Assembly: GCA_017303395.1 (NCBI GenBank)
Contig: JAFLBN010000014.1
Span: 1-64,000 of the forward strand
Length of the DNA stretch: 64,000 bases
Origin: Chitinophagales bacterium
GTDB taxonomy: Bacteria > Bacteroidota > Bacteroidia > Chitinophagales > Chitinophagaceae
Direction: 5' to 3'
The notes below the pieces were generated by a model. The model saw only the letters and a list, made by a program, of their open reading frames with translations. It was not told where the DNA came from and did not search any database. This document shows, in pieces, positions 53,085-62,355 of this stretch. Position 1 is the first letter of the stretch. The number at the start of each line of letters is the position of its first letter. Position numbers and translations under genes: made by a program.

Positions 53085-54446
53085 TTACACTTCCCTGTTT
53101 GGATCGAATGCTTCCAGTTCGTTAGCAACTGCAGTCAGGAAGCTTGCACCCAGAGAACCATCAACGATACGGTGATCGTAGCTCAGCGACAAGTACATCA
53201 TGTGGCGGATAGCAATCACATCGCCGTTTTCTGTTTCCAGAACCATAGGGCGTTTCTTGATGCTACCAACTGCCAGGATAGCTACCTGTGGTTGGTTAAT
53301 GATTGGCGTACCCATCAGGCTACCGAAAGTACCAACGTTTGTCAGCGTGAAAGTACCACCTTGTGTATCGTCAGCTTTCAGCTTGTTGTTACGAGCTGCG
53401 TTAGCCATTCCGTTTACATCTTTAGTGATGCCCAGCAGGTTTTTAGTGTCAGAGTTTTTGATAACAGGTACTATCAGGTTGCCGCTTGGCAATGCTGTCG
53501 CCATACCAATGTTGATGTCTTTCTTAACGATGATTTTATCGCCATCAACACTGCTGTTTATCATCGGGTATTTGCGAATACAATTCACGATAGCCTCAAT
53601 GAAGATTGGTGTGAACGTGATTTTCTCACCATATTTCTTCTCGAAAGAGTTTTTAACCTTATTGCGCCAGTTAACGATGTTGGTAACATCGCACTCTGTA
53701 AAGCTGGTAACGTGCGGAGACGTAGCCTTGCTGCGAACCATGTGGTCTGCAATCAGCTTGCGCATACGGTCCATTTCTATAATCTCTACATTGTTGCCGT
53801 AATTGGCAGCAGGAGCCGGTGCAGCTTGTGCTGCTGGTGCCGGAGCTGCAGCAACCGGTGCCGGCTGCGGAGCAGGCGCTGCCGCTTGCGCTACAGGAGC
53901 AGCAACTGGTGCAGGAGCACCATTGCCTCTGTTGGCCAGATAGTTTAGGATATCTTTTTTGGTAACACGACCCTCGTTGCCTGTACCCGGAATAGCTTCC
54001 AGTTCAGCCATACCGATGCCTTCTTTAGATGCAATGTTCAGTACCAGCGGAGAGTAGAAACGTGCACCACCATCGCCATTGCTAACAACAGGCGCTGCAC
54101 TTGGTGCAGCAACAGGAGCAGGTTGTGGAGCAGGTGCAGCAGCTACAGGCGCCGGTGCCGGCGCTGCTACAGCAGGTTGTGGAGCAGGTGCTGCAACACT
54201 ACCGCCGGCAGTATCTATACGTGCTATTACAGTACCTACAGGTACTACGTCGTTTTCTTTAAATAATATCTCGGTGATAGTACCGGCAGCAGTAGATGGT
54301 ACTTCACTGTCTACTTTGTCTGTAGCTATTTCCAGAATTGTTTCATCCATTCTCACGGTATCACCAGGCTTTTTGTGCCATTTCAGCACGGTAGCTTCCA
54401 TGATACTTTCACCCATCTTAGGCATTACCAAATCAACAACTGCCAT
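53085..54446 (-). CDS. 2-oxoacid dehydrogenase E2 acyltransferase
   Basis: Core subunit of a pyruvate, branched-chain or 2-oxoglutarate dehydrogenase complex; which one is not decidable here. One lipoyl domain (residues 1-78, lipoyl Lys44 in EIATDKVDSE), a Pro/Ala linker, the peripheral subunit-binding domain (ARFYSPLVLNIASKEGIGM ... GRVTKKDILNYL), a second Pro/Ala linker, and a catalytic domain with S-YDHRIVDG (His425, Asp429). Total 453 residues. No E1 or E3 gene is adjacent. The GC-rich linkers create long false reading frames on the other strand. Confidence 0.93.
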   Translation of the reverse strand: MAVVDLVMPKMGESIMEATVLKWHKKPGDTVRMDETILEIATDKVDSEVPSTAAGTITEILFKENDVVPVGTVIARIDTAGGSVAAPAPQPAVAAPAPAPVAAAPAPQPAPVAAPSAAPVVSNGDGGARFYSPLVLNIASKEGIGMAELEAIPGTGNEGRVTKKDILNYLANRGNGAPAPVAAPVAQAAAPAPQPAPVAAAPAPAAQAAPAPAANYGNNVEIIEMDRMRKLIADHMVRSKATSPHVTSFTECDVTNIVNWRNKVKNSFEKKYGEKITFTPIFIEAIVNCIRKYPMINSSVDGDKIIVKKDINIGMATALPSGNLIVPVIKNSDTKNLLGITKDVNGMANAARNNKLKADDTQGGTFTLTNVGTFGSLMGTPIINQPQVAILAVGSIKKRPMVLETENGDVIAIRHMMYLSLSYDHRIVDGSLGASFLTAVANELEAFDPNREV

Positions 54447-54486
54447 ATATGTATGTTAATTATAATTTATTAGCAATAACGCGGTA

Positions 54487-54494
54487 CAAAAATA
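54487..54494 (-). promoter_or_regulatory. -7 promoter element of the E2 gene
   Basis: TATTTTTG on the reverse strand matches TAnnTTTG, 40 bases before the ATG at 54446. Confidence 0.5.
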
Positions 54495-54604
54495 ATCAAA
54501 TGATGGGCAAAAGTATAATTTACCCGTCAGAGTAAGCAGATATAGTTTATTTTATCTTTTTTTACGGTCAGATACATCAGGCACAAAGCAGTACAGACGG
54601 GCAT

Positions 54605-55990
54605 ATGTTGTTCAATTCCTTACAGTTTCTGGTTTTTTTCATGGTTGTTACCCTATGGTTCTACACCCTGAAAACACAAAAAAGCCGCAATTTGCTGCTG
54701 CTGATAGCCAGCTGCTACTTTTACATGTCTTTTGTGCCCAAATACATCCTGATACTTGGGGCTACAATCGTCATAGACTATATAGCGGGTATATTAATTG
54801 AAAGAACACAGGGTAAAGGCAGAAGGCTATGGCTTATTATGAGCCTGATTGCCAATATCGGCATATTGGCATACTACAAGTACTTCAATTTTCTGGCAGA
54901 AAACCTGAACGACCTGCTGCACATGGCAAGTGTAGATAAGCAGTTCAGCCTGATGAAGATAATACTGCCTGTAGGCTTGTCATTCCATACGTTTCAGGCT
55001 ATGAGCTATACCATAGAGGTATACAGGGGCAATCAGCAAGCGGAGCGCAATTTTGCAACCTACGCACTGTACGTTATGTTTTACCCACAGTTGGTAGCCG
55101 GTCCTATTGAGCGTCCACAGAATATACTGCCACAGCTACACGAGTACAGGCCATATAATTGGGAGCATATAAAAGAAGGGTTAGTAAGAATGCTGTGGGG
55201 CTTCTTTAAAAAAGTAGTGATTGCAGACAGGCTGGCAATGGTGGTAGATTATGCTTTTGATAATCATACATCCTCCTCTTGGTACGTATTGGCAATTGGC
55301 GCGATATTCTATTCCTTCCAGATATATTGCGATTTCTCTGGCTATTGCGATATTGGCATTGGCGCAGCCAGGGTGATGAATATAAAGTTGATGGAGAATT
55401 TCTCGCAGCCATATACTTCGTCCAACATTACTACTTTCTGGAAACGCTGGCACATGTCGCTCTCTGGTTGGTTCAGAGATTATGTTTATATACCGCTTGG
55501 CGGTAATAGAAAGGGTGAGCTGCGCAGGCGTATAAATGTATTCATCGTTTTCCTGCTGAGTGGTTTGTGGCATGGTGCCAACTGGACGTTTGTAATGTGG
55601 GGTGGCCTGCATGGCTTATTGGTTACAGTTTTTCCGGGTAGTGGAGAAAAACAAAAATCGCTTGCTGCAAATACACTGAAAGCCATTGTTACGTTTATTG
55701 CAGTAACCATCCTGTGGATATTCTTTCGTGCAAGTAATATCAATCAGGCACTGGTGTACATAGGGAACATTCTACGCTTGCAGAGCGGAGACTCAGCATT
55801 GGGTTTGAATATTGTAGAGCTTTTGTTTTCGGTATTGCTGATAGTGGTAATGATGGTAAAAGAATTTCGTGTGCAAGGGTATAGAATAGAGAACGACAAA
55901 AAGTTTTATGCTTATACAGCGGCTATGTTGGCACTGTGTTATGTATTTGGTGTATTCAGCGAAAACCAGTTTATCTATTTTCAGTTTTAG
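54605..55990 (+). CDS. MBOAT O-acyltransferase (AlgI/DltB-like)
   Basis: A 461-residue inner-membrane protein with about ten helices. The family core is VGLSFHTFQAMSYTIEVYRG, YVMFYPQLVAGPIERPQNILPQL, YCDFSGYCDIGIG and SGLWHGANWTFVMWGGLHGL, with the catalytic His323. Such proteins carry acyl groups (often acetyl) across the membrane for transfer to exopolysaccharide or wall polymers. The next gene, an SGNH protein 3 bp downstream, is the expected partner. Acceptor unknown. Confidence 0.9.
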   Translation: MLFNSLQFLVFFMVVTLWFYTLKTQKSRNLLLLIASCYFYMSFVPKYILILGATIVIDYIAGILIERTQGKGRRLWLIMSLIANIGILAYYKYFNFLAENLNDLLHMASVDKQFSLMKIILPVGLSFHTFQAMSYTIEVYRGNQQAERNFATYALYVMFYPQLVAGPIERPQNILPQLHEYRPYNWEHIKEGLVRMLWGFFKKVVIADRLAMVVDYAFDNHTSSSWYVLAIGAIFYSFQIYCDFSGYCDIGIGAARVMNIKLMENFSQPYTSSNITTFWKRWHMSLSGWFRDYVYIPLGGNRKGELRRRINVFIVFLLSGLWHGANWTFVMWGGLHGLLVTVFPGSGEKQKSLAANTLKAIVTFIAVTILWIFFRASNINQALVYIGNILRLQSGDSALGLNIVELLFSVLLIVVMMVKEFRVQGYRIENDKKFYAYTAAMLALCYVFGVFSENQFIYFQF

Positions 55991-55993
55991 AAG

Positions 55994-57058
55994 ATGTTGA
56001 AAAAGGTATTGACATATTGCTTGATAGTTTTTGGGTTGGCAGTCTTGTATCTGTCCACCTCGAAAGATATGATGCAAAAAATATCTGATGCACGCAACGA
56101 CCATGATGAATGGTGGGGCTCACATTTTGCATACGAGGGCGATCTGGTGGGTATGTCTTATCTATATTACGTAAAAGACTTTCACAAACCCCGACAAAGA
56201 GTATTTGCACCGCGCAATTGTGATAACGGGAAGGCAGTAAACCTTGTGTTGTGGGGCGATAGCTATACCATGCATTTTCGCGATACAGATTTTTGTGCAG
56301 ACAGGTATCAATATGGCAGACGCTTTTTCGGTTCATTGGACTATGAAATAGATAGTACTAAGAAAAATGTACTAATAATTGAAAGCACTGAAAGAATAAT
56401 AAGAAATTATTTTGCTAATAACAGAATGGCCAATGAAGTAAAACGGAAAGTAGTCAAAACGGAATTTGCACTGATAGCGCATCAAGATATTGGCATAGTA
56501 CAAGCAGGAATTACAATGCCAGACATGACTGCTTTTTTTAACGATAATATTAATCAGAACATTGAATACAATTTGTTCAACTATAACTTAATCAGCCCTG
56601 TAAGAAAACTTAAAGCATTAATGACGTACAAAGCTTTCAACAGGGCATCTGGTAATGTAGTTGTTGCTGATAAAGGAGACAGGATATTTTTAAAGGAAAC
56701 TACATCTGATAAGCTGAAAGAAGGGTATGCCACACCTGTATCTCAGAATGAAATCGATAAACTTGTTGAGGTGTTCAATGATTTGAATAATAGATATAAA
56801 GCTGCGGGATTTGATGAAATATATCTTTCAATAATTCCTAATGCAGTCACTATCTATCAGCCTGAAGGGTATAATATGCTGATACCGCGCATACAAAATC
56901 ACAAGGCGCTGAAGATGAAGGCTATTGATGTGTACACACCTTTCATGCAAAAACCTGATGGTATGTTTTGGAAAGGGGATACACACTGGAGCAATGCCGG
57001 TGCAGATGTGTGGTTGAAAATCGTCAACAAAGTAATATCAGATACTACCGAGATATAG
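55994..57058 (+). CDS. AlgJ/AlgX-like SGNH protein, partner of the MBOAT
   Basis: A 354-residue protein with an N-terminal membrane anchor (VLTYCLIVFGLAVLYL) and an extracytoplasmic SGNH-type domain. The nucleophile block is LWGDSYTMH (G88-D-S90-Y), and the catalytic Asp-His pair is GD329-T-H331-WSNAG, as in AlgX and AlgJ. It probably moves the acyl group from the MBOAT to the acceptor sugar. The gene starts 3 bp after the MBOAT stop, and its 3' end overlaps lptD (opposite strand) by 14 bp. AT-richness is somewhat above its neighbours. Confidence 0.82.
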   Translation: MLKKVLTYCLIVFGLAVLYLSTSKDMMQKISDARNDHDEWWGSHFAYEGDLVGMSYLYYVKDFHKPRQRVFAPRNCDNGKAVNLVLWGDSYTMHFRDTDFCADRYQYGRRFFGSLDYEIDSTKKNVLIIESTERIIRNYFANNRMANEVKRKVVKTEFALIAHQDIGIVQAGITMPDMTAFFNDNINQNIEYNLFNYNLISPVRKLKALMTYKAFNRASGNVVVADKGDRIFLKETTSDKLKEGYATPVSQNEIDKLVEVFNDLNNRYKAAGFDEIYLSIIPNAVTIYQPEGYNMLIPRIQNHKALKMKAIDVYTPFMQKPDGMFWKGDTHWSNAGADVWLKIVNKVISDTTEI

Positions 57059-59720
57059 ATTCGGTATAGTCCTTTCTTCTTACAAGTTTTAAGTCTTGAA
57101 GTACAGAAGCTTTTACCTGTAGTGTAAAGAAATAGTTTTTGCGTGGGCCAAATGGTACAGTACTCATACGTAACTCCCAACAGTGCATGTCGCGGTATAT
57201 GTTTATAGATGTAAGTTGCAATTCATTAGTTATCAGACTAAAGCCTGTATTCACGCCCACCTTCCAGCGAGACGTAATGTTTACATCTGTATTCAGCTCC
57301 ATATAGTGTTGAGATACAACCATTGTATCTCTTTTTGAAAATGCAGAATATTGTTTGGTCAGGCTCAATGAATATGCAACAGTCATGTTAAACGGAATGT
57401 TGAAGTCTACATAATCATCATACCTGCCATACATCATCAGTCGCCTGTATTCATCAGAGCCAGAGGTAGCTCTGTTTTCTTTTTTCTTCCCGTTCAGGCT
57501 TGCGCTAAGACCCACGTTTGCATTCTGAAAACGTACCAGTCCGCCGTGTCCGTTCCATTGCAAATCTCTGCTTCTGCGTCCGTTCTGATAGTCAAATGCA
57601 TAAGGGTCGAAGCTGGCATTGGCATTCATGTTTACTACATTGAAAAGCATTGTAGTGAAACTCATATTGAAGTTGCTCCAGTTGAAAGAGTCGGCCGCAA
57701 GATTGTAGCTACTATTGATACGAAAATTATCTATCAGCCTGATATTCTTAAAGCCCGATGTATCTTTGCCGCTTCGTACTTTTACCTGCAGGTTGTTGTC
57801 AAGACCAAAGCCGACAGCACTCCGCATATTTCCAAACTGATTGAGACCTGGTATAAATTCATTGCCTTCGTATGCTGATTGGTAGGTAGGTGCGCCTGTT
57901 GCATCGAGCCTTGTACGGTATCCATAATAGAAAGGAGCAGCAGCATAGTCAGGAACATAGCCGAGGCTTACATCAGGTGATATTACATGTCTGATACCCG
58001 CTATCTTACTACCTTTCTTAAACATCTTCATACCAAATATCTGTGTATAGAAACTAATGCTTGCATCAAAATCTCTGGCAGTGTAGAAATTTCTGTAAGT
58101 ATTAGTATCCAACCTTGCATTGGCGATGTCATAATATTTATACATACGGCGCGTCATCCAATACTCTTTGTAGTTGGCTTTCATGGTCATTTTTACAAAG
58201 CGCAGTATGTTGTATGATGCACTGATAGGTACGCTGTGCTGTGCGCCATTTATCATTTGGTCGAATGAAAGCTTACTGAAGCTGAACGAAGTATCGTAAA
58301 ACTGCATTTTGTTTCTGGCATCAAAAGTGTACTGAACGGTAATTTTATCATACCATCGTTCGCCTACACGCTTTTTGCTTTGGAATGGATTGAAACCGTT
58401 TACGAAAAAGCTTACAGAAGGTAAGGTTACGTTTACAAGCCTTGACTGTGTGTTTTGAGAGTGGTTGGCACCTACGGTTAATGATATTGGCTTGTTTTGC
58501 CAACGTTTGGTATAGGTAATGTTCGATTGGTATTGGTTCTGCAATATCTGATTAGCAACAAAACTATTATTGGCGTTGTAGGTAGATGTACCTGCATCTA
58601 CTTTGGCACTGAAGCTAACACCCGGGCGAGACTTGGCATCTGACTGATGAAGCCATTGTATATTGAAATCCTTTACAATTTTTGAATTGCTTTCATAGGT
58701 CTCACCATATTTATTGTAAGCATATCTGAATGATAAAGCACCATTATACCTATATCTATTGGCATATTGGCTGAAAAGGTTAGAAGCCCAACTACCTCTT
58801 GTGAAGAAATTGGCCTCAGCCAACAAATCAACTTTGTCGCTGATGCTGAAATAGTAGCCGCCATTTAGTAGGCCTAATCCTCTTTGTTCGTCTATGGTAT
58901 AAGTAGGTATTTTAAAGCCTGAGCGCTGTCCCTGAGTAATTGGAAACAATCCGAAAGGCAAAAACAGTGGTGTAGGTATTTTTTCTATCCTGATGTTGGC
59001 TGGCCCAGATGCCACAATTCGGTTAGGTATTAGTTTTATTTTTTGAGCATAGATGCCAAAGTGCGGTTCATCCAGCGCACAGGTAGTGTATACACTGTGC
59101 AGTCCATATATACTTTGGTCAGGGTTGCGTTTTACCTGCTCACTTATCACAAAGCCTTCGCCATATTGGGAATGCGCATTGCGAACGATGGCGCGTTTGC
59201 TTTTGAAGTTATATTGCAGCGAGTCGTAAGTAAATTTCTCCTGCCCTTGTGTAAACTCTGGTTTCCCTTTAGCTGCAATGGCACTATCTTCAGACAGTGC
59301 AGCTATCACTATGTTTTTTGACTGCTGATAAGATACTTTGTGGGCGCTCAGTTTCATATCCTCAAAGCCTACTTTGGCGCTGCCATATAGTTCAAACATG
59401 TTTTCGCTCATGTTCAGTACTGCGGAGTCAGATGCTTCGGCTGTTACCACATTGGGTAGTGCGTCAGGAGATATTTTGATGCCAAGACGTTCTTCCAGAT
59501 TGTTTTTAGCTACTGAATCTTTTTTTGAAGTAAGGCTGTCTTTTGCAAGAACGCTGTCCACTTTTATGGTATCGGCTTTCAGATTGATTGCGGTATCAGG
59601 TACTTGCTGAGCATACGCATATTTTATGTTTGTTAATACAAGCATAAAAATTACAACCGTTATAAGACTAAAACGGTGGCAGCTTGGGAAATTTGAGATA
59701 ATTTTACCACGCAGGCTCAT
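57045..59720 (-). CDS. lptD: LPS-assembly outer-membrane protein LptD
   Basis: Outer-membrane barrel that inserts LPS into the outer leaflet. The 891 residues have a signal region (ITVVIFMLVLTNIKYAYA), a low-complexity Ser/Asp/Lys segment, an OstA/LptA-like beta-jellyroll (about 95-240: MFELYGSAKVGFEDMKLSAHKVSY, YNFKSKRAIV) and a long barrel with many aromatic strands (PLFLPFGLFPITQGQRSGFKIP). Bacteroidota LptD proteins are this long. Start 59720 is chosen since an upstream TTG lies inside the -7 element. It is divergent from an amidase gene. Confidence 0.88.
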   Translation of the reverse strand: MSLRGKIISNFPSCHRFSLITVVIFMLVLTNIKYAYAQQVPDTAINLKADTIKVDSVLAKDSLTSKKDSVAKNNLEERLGIKISPDALPNVVTAEASDSAVLNMSENMFELYGSAKVGFEDMKLSAHKVSYQQSKNIVIAALSEDSAIAAKGKPEFTQGQEKFTYDSLQYNFKSKRAIVRNAHSQYGEGFVISEQVKRNPDQSIYGLHSVYTTCALDEPHFGIYAQKIKLIPNRIVASGPANIRIEKIPTPLFLPFGLFPITQGQRSGFKIPTYTIDEQRGLGLLNGGYYFSISDKVDLLAEANFFTRGSWASNLFSQYANRYRYNGALSFRYAYNKYGETYESNSKIVKDFNIQWLHQSDAKSRPGVSFSAKVDAGTSTYNANNSFVANQILQNQYQSNITYTKRWQNKPISLTVGANHSQNTQSRLVNVTLPSVSFFVNGFNPFQSKKRVGERWYDKITVQYTFDARNKMQFYDTSFSFSKLSFDQMINGAQHSVPISASYNILRFVKMTMKANYKEYWMTRRMYKYYDIANARLDTNTYRNFYTARDFDASISFYTQIFGMKMFKKGSKIAGIRHVISPDVSLGYVPDYAAAPFYYGYRTRLDATGAPTYQSAYEGNEFIPGLNQFGNMRSAVGFGLDNNLQVKVRSGKDTSGFKNIRLIDNFRINSSYNLAADSFNWSNFNMSFTTMLFNVVNMNANASFDPYAFDYQNGRRSRDLQWNGHGGLVRFQNANVGLSASLNGKKKENRATSGSDEYRRLMMYGRYDDYVDFNIPFNMTVAYSLSLTKQYSAFSKRDTMVVSQHYMELNTDVNITSRWKVGVNTGFSLITNELQLTSINIYRDMHCWELRMSTVPFGPRKNYFFTLQVKASVLQDLKLVRRKDYTESISR

Positions 59721-59729
59721 GAACGGACG

Positions 59730-59737
59730 CAAAAATA
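59730..59737 (-). promoter_or_regulatory. -7 promoter element of lptD
   Basis: TATTTTTG on the reverse strand matches TAnnTTTG and ends 9 bases before the lptD ATG. On the other strand TATATTTA (59768-59775) may serve the amidase gene. Confidence 0.5.
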
Positions 59738-59798
59738 GGTAATTGCTTCGGTACGTCTATGAATTTGTATATTTAACCCAATTGCAAGCAGGTAAATC

Positions 59799-60638
59799 AT
59801 GCGCATCAGATTATTATCATTTATACTATTAATAGGTCTCATACCCAATATTGTAGCAGCTAACGCTAATAAGATAACAAAAATTGTGCTGGATGCCGGT
59901 CACGGTGGCAAGGATGCCGGTGCAAAAGGCCAGTTTTCCCTGGAAAAAGAACTGACGTTGGCTATCGTTAAGCGTCTTGGCAGAATGATAAATGACAGTA
60001 TGAAAGGAGTACAGGTGATATACACCCGTACTACAGACGAATATCCGACGCTGCCCGAAAGGCATAGAATAGCCAATGAGTCTAAAGGGGATGTATTCAT
60101 ATCTGTACACATCAACTCATCTGCAATGAAGAAATACCGTGAGTTGGTAGGCTATAAAACAGTGAAAAAGGGCAAAAAGAAAATGAAGCAACCTATTTAT
60201 AAGGTTACTTACAATAATGTAACAACGGCTACAGGTACTGAAAGCTATGTCTTGGGTTTGCACCGCAATTCGCAGAAAGAAAGCGCAATAGGTGAATACA
60301 GTGAAACTGTTGCTGAAGAACCTGGTATGCTGGATGAAAGTGATCCAATGACAGATATTATTGTAGCACAATATGCGAAAGCCTTTTTGAGCCGCAGTGT
60401 ATTATTGGGTACCAAAGTGCAGGAGCAGTTTGAAAATCAGGGAAGGAGCAGCCGTGGTGTTATGCAAAAAGGATTGGAAGTATTGGCAGGCAGCGCAATG
60501 CCGGGTGTACTAGTAGAGTGTGGTTATATCAATAACCCCGATGAGGAAGTGTATATGAACTCTGAACGTGGGCAATATGAAATTGCATTGGCTATTTTCA
60601 GGGGTATAAAAGCCTACAAGGCAGAGGTGGAAAGATAG
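59799..60638 (+). CDS. N-acetylmuramoyl-L-alanine amidase (Amidase_3)
   Basis: Zinc amidase that cuts the bond between MurNAc and the stem peptide, likely in cell separation. A signal peptide (LLSFILLIGLIPNIVAANA) precedes the catalytic domain: IVLDAGHGGKDAGAKG (first zinc His), LEKELTLAIVKRL (Glu), VFISVHINSS (second His) and GVLVECGYINNPDEE (catalytic Glu). A basic insert (about 115-135, KKGKKKMKQP) divides the domain, as in related Bacteroidota amidases. 279 residues. It faces away from lptD. Confidence 0.92.
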   Translation: MRIRLLSFILLIGLIPNIVAANANKITKIVLDAGHGGKDAGAKGQFSLEKELTLAIVKRLGRMINDSMKGVQVIYTRTTDEYPTLPERHRIANESKGDVFISVHINSSAMKKYRELVGYKTVKKGKKKMKQPIYKVTYNNVTTATGTESYVLGLHRNSQKESAIGEYSETVAEEPGMLDESDPMTDIIVAQYAKAFLSRSVLLGTKVQEQFENQGRSSRGVMQKGLEVLAGSAMPGVLVECGYINNPDEEVYMNSERGQYEIALAIFRGIKAYKAEVER

Positions 60639-60772
60639 TATTACTAATATTTAAATGCTTGTTTTGTAACCTTTGGCTAATATACAAGAGGCAATGTCAT
60701 AGAAATTTAACAAGCTGTTGCATTTTAAAATTGTTTCCTTTATCTTTAAGCTTCGATAAAATTGATGAGCTA

Positions 60773-61312
60773 ATGAAAGCCCGTTTAAAGACTATTGCTA
60801 TTTCAGCATTTTTTGCAATTGCAGCATTCGTAACTGTAACATATTCATCTTGTAATAGCGATAAATGTAAAGCTATTGTTTGTGCATATGGTGGTGTATG
60901 TAAGGACGGTGCTTGTATCTGCGCAGCAGGATATGAAGGCACACAGTGCGAGATTGTAACAAGGGAAAAATATAAAGGTGTATGGAACGTATTTGAAAAA
61001 GGTACGTATACAGAAACTACTCAGTATCAGATAAGTATAGACTACGGTGCTGATATGACTAAAATGGTAATTAACGGTTTCAATAACAATATCACTCAGC
61101 CTGTTAATATTCGTATTAATGGTGATGAAATCACTATCCCTCAGCAAATTATTGGTGGATATGAAATTCAGGGTAAAGGTGTATTGAAATATGATGCTTA
61201 CTATGCAAAACATGGCCAGCTGACTGTTCGTTACACAATCAAGGATTTGTCTAACAACATGGTTAACGATTTTGGTGTTAATTCAGGCGAGCCTTCAATT
61301 TGGTCTAAATAA
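60773..61312 (+). CDS. Lipoprotein with EGF-like domain, unknown
   Basis: A 179-residue exported lipoprotein. The signal helix (MKARLKTIAISAFFAIAAFV) ends at VTYSSC, an acceptable lipobox. Directly after is an EGF-like module with six Cys (CKAIVCAYGGVCKDGACICAAGYEGTQCE), then a beta-rich domain of about 120 residues (WNVFEKGTYTETTQYQISIDY). EGF-like modules are rare in bacteria; disulfides would form in the periplasm or outside. Function unknown. The start at 60773 is chosen because the upstream extension is unlike a signal peptide. A perfect terminator follows. Confidence 0.8.
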   Translation: MKARLKTIAISAFFAIAAFVTVTYSSCNSDKCKAIVCAYGGVCKDGACICAAGYEGTQCEIVTREKYKGVWNVFEKGTYTETTQYQISIDYGADMTKMVINGFNNNITQPVNIRINGDEITIPQQIIGGYEIQGKGVLKYDAYYAKHGQLTVRYTIKDLSNNMVNDFGVNSGEPSIWSK

Positions 61313-61336
61313 TATCTATACAGATAATACAATATT

Positions 61337-61369
61337 AAAAGCCTCGCTATAGCGAGGCTTTTGTTTTTC
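61337..61369. terminator. Terminator between the EGF-like lipoprotein gene and aroC
   Basis: AAAAGCCTCGC, loop TATA, GCGAGGCTTTT (perfect 11-bp stem) followed by TGTTTTT on the plus strand; usable in both directions. Confidence 0.92.
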
Positions 61370-61383
61370 ATCCATTTTATATT

Positions 61384-62355
61384 CTACTTATTTAACAGTA
61401 GCATATCTGCCAGTGCTATTGCAGCAGCTGCTTCTGCCACTACAGGTACGCGCAAGGCAATGCACAGATCGTGCCTACCTTTTACGACAAATGCTTCTAC
61501 CTGCTGTGTTTTATTATTCCATGTTTGTTGTTCTTTGGGCGTGCTGCTGGTGGGCTTTACAGCTATGCGAAAGGTATGTTCATTACCATTGGTAATGCCG
61601 CCATTTATACCACCAGCGTTATTAGTCTTTGTTGTTCCGTCTGCGTCCGTAAAAGCATCGTTGTGCTCACTGCCTTTCATTTTTGCTGCACTAAAGCCAC
61701 TGCCAAACTCAATACCCTTGATGGCTGGTATTGAAAAAGCTATATGGCTTATCAATGATTCTGCAGAATCAAAGAATGGCTCTCCGAGCCCTACAGGCAG
61801 GCCTTTTACACTGCAGCTAACAATTCCACCTATACTATCCTGCTCTTCTATTGCTTTTTGTATGGCAGCTTCTATGTCAGTGTTCCCGCCTGCTTCTACC
61901 AGTGTTGCGTTGATAGCTATTCCATTTAATACCTTCTTGGCAACAACACCTGCTGCAACAAGGCATACAGTCAGCCTGCCGGATGAATGCCCGCCACCAC
62001 GATAATCGTTATAGCCGTCAAATTTTTTGTGTAGCACAAAATCTGCGTGCCCCGGACGTGGAGTAGCGCGTAGTGCTTCGTAGTCTGTAGAACGTGTATT
62101 GTTATTACGAAATATGATAGTGATTGGCGCACCAGTAGTTATGTTATTGAAAACACCACTCAGTATTTCAGGTGTGTCATCTTCTTTGCGCGGTGTAGTG
62201 CCTGCGGCGCCTGCTTTGCGGCGTTCTATATCTTTTTCAAAATCTTCGGCAGAAAGTGGAATGCCTGCAGGGCAACCATCGATGGTAACACCAACCGCAG
62301 GCCCGTGAGATTCTCCGAAAATATGTACACGAAATATTCGCCCGAAACTATTCAT
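61384..62355 (-). CDS. aroC: Chorismate synthase AroC
   Basis: Last enzyme of the shikimate pathway; converts 5-enolpyruvylshikimate 3-phosphate to chorismate with reduced FMN. Diagnostic motifs are FGESHGPAVGVTIDGCPAG, RPGHADF and RGGGHSSGRLT. Length is 323, shorter than the about 350-360 of many homologues, but the start and end look complete. Overlaps aroA by 8 bp on the same strand. Confidence 0.94.
   Translation of the reverse strand: MNSFGRIFRVHIFGESHGPAVGVTIDGCPAGIPLSAEDFEKDIERRKAGAAGTTPRKEDDTPEILSGVFNNITTGAPITIIFRNNNTRSTDYEALRATPRPGHADFVLHKKFDGYNDYRGGGHSSGRLTVCLVAAGVVAKKVLNGIAINATLVEAGGNTDIEAAIQKAIEEQDSIGGIVSCSVKGLPVGLGEPFFDSAESLISHIAFSIPAIKGIEFGSGFSAAKMKGSEHNDAFTDADGTTKTNNAGGINGGITNGNEHTFRIAVKPTSSTPKEQQTWNNKTQQVEAFVVKGRHDLCIALRVPVVAEAAAAIALADMLLLNK

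Noticed and set aside
53070-53948. 292-codon plus-strand frame over the E2 gene
   Set aside because: Antisense to a firmly identified E2; low-complexity Ser/Arg/Cys-rich end.
54079-54459. Ala/Gly-rich open frame opposite the E2 gene
   Set aside because: It is a by-product of the Pro/Ala linker codons read backwards; no start signal or family.
61361-62005. 214-codon plus-strand frame over aroC
   Set aside because: Antisense shadow of aroC, rich in Ala/Ser/Cys, no motif.
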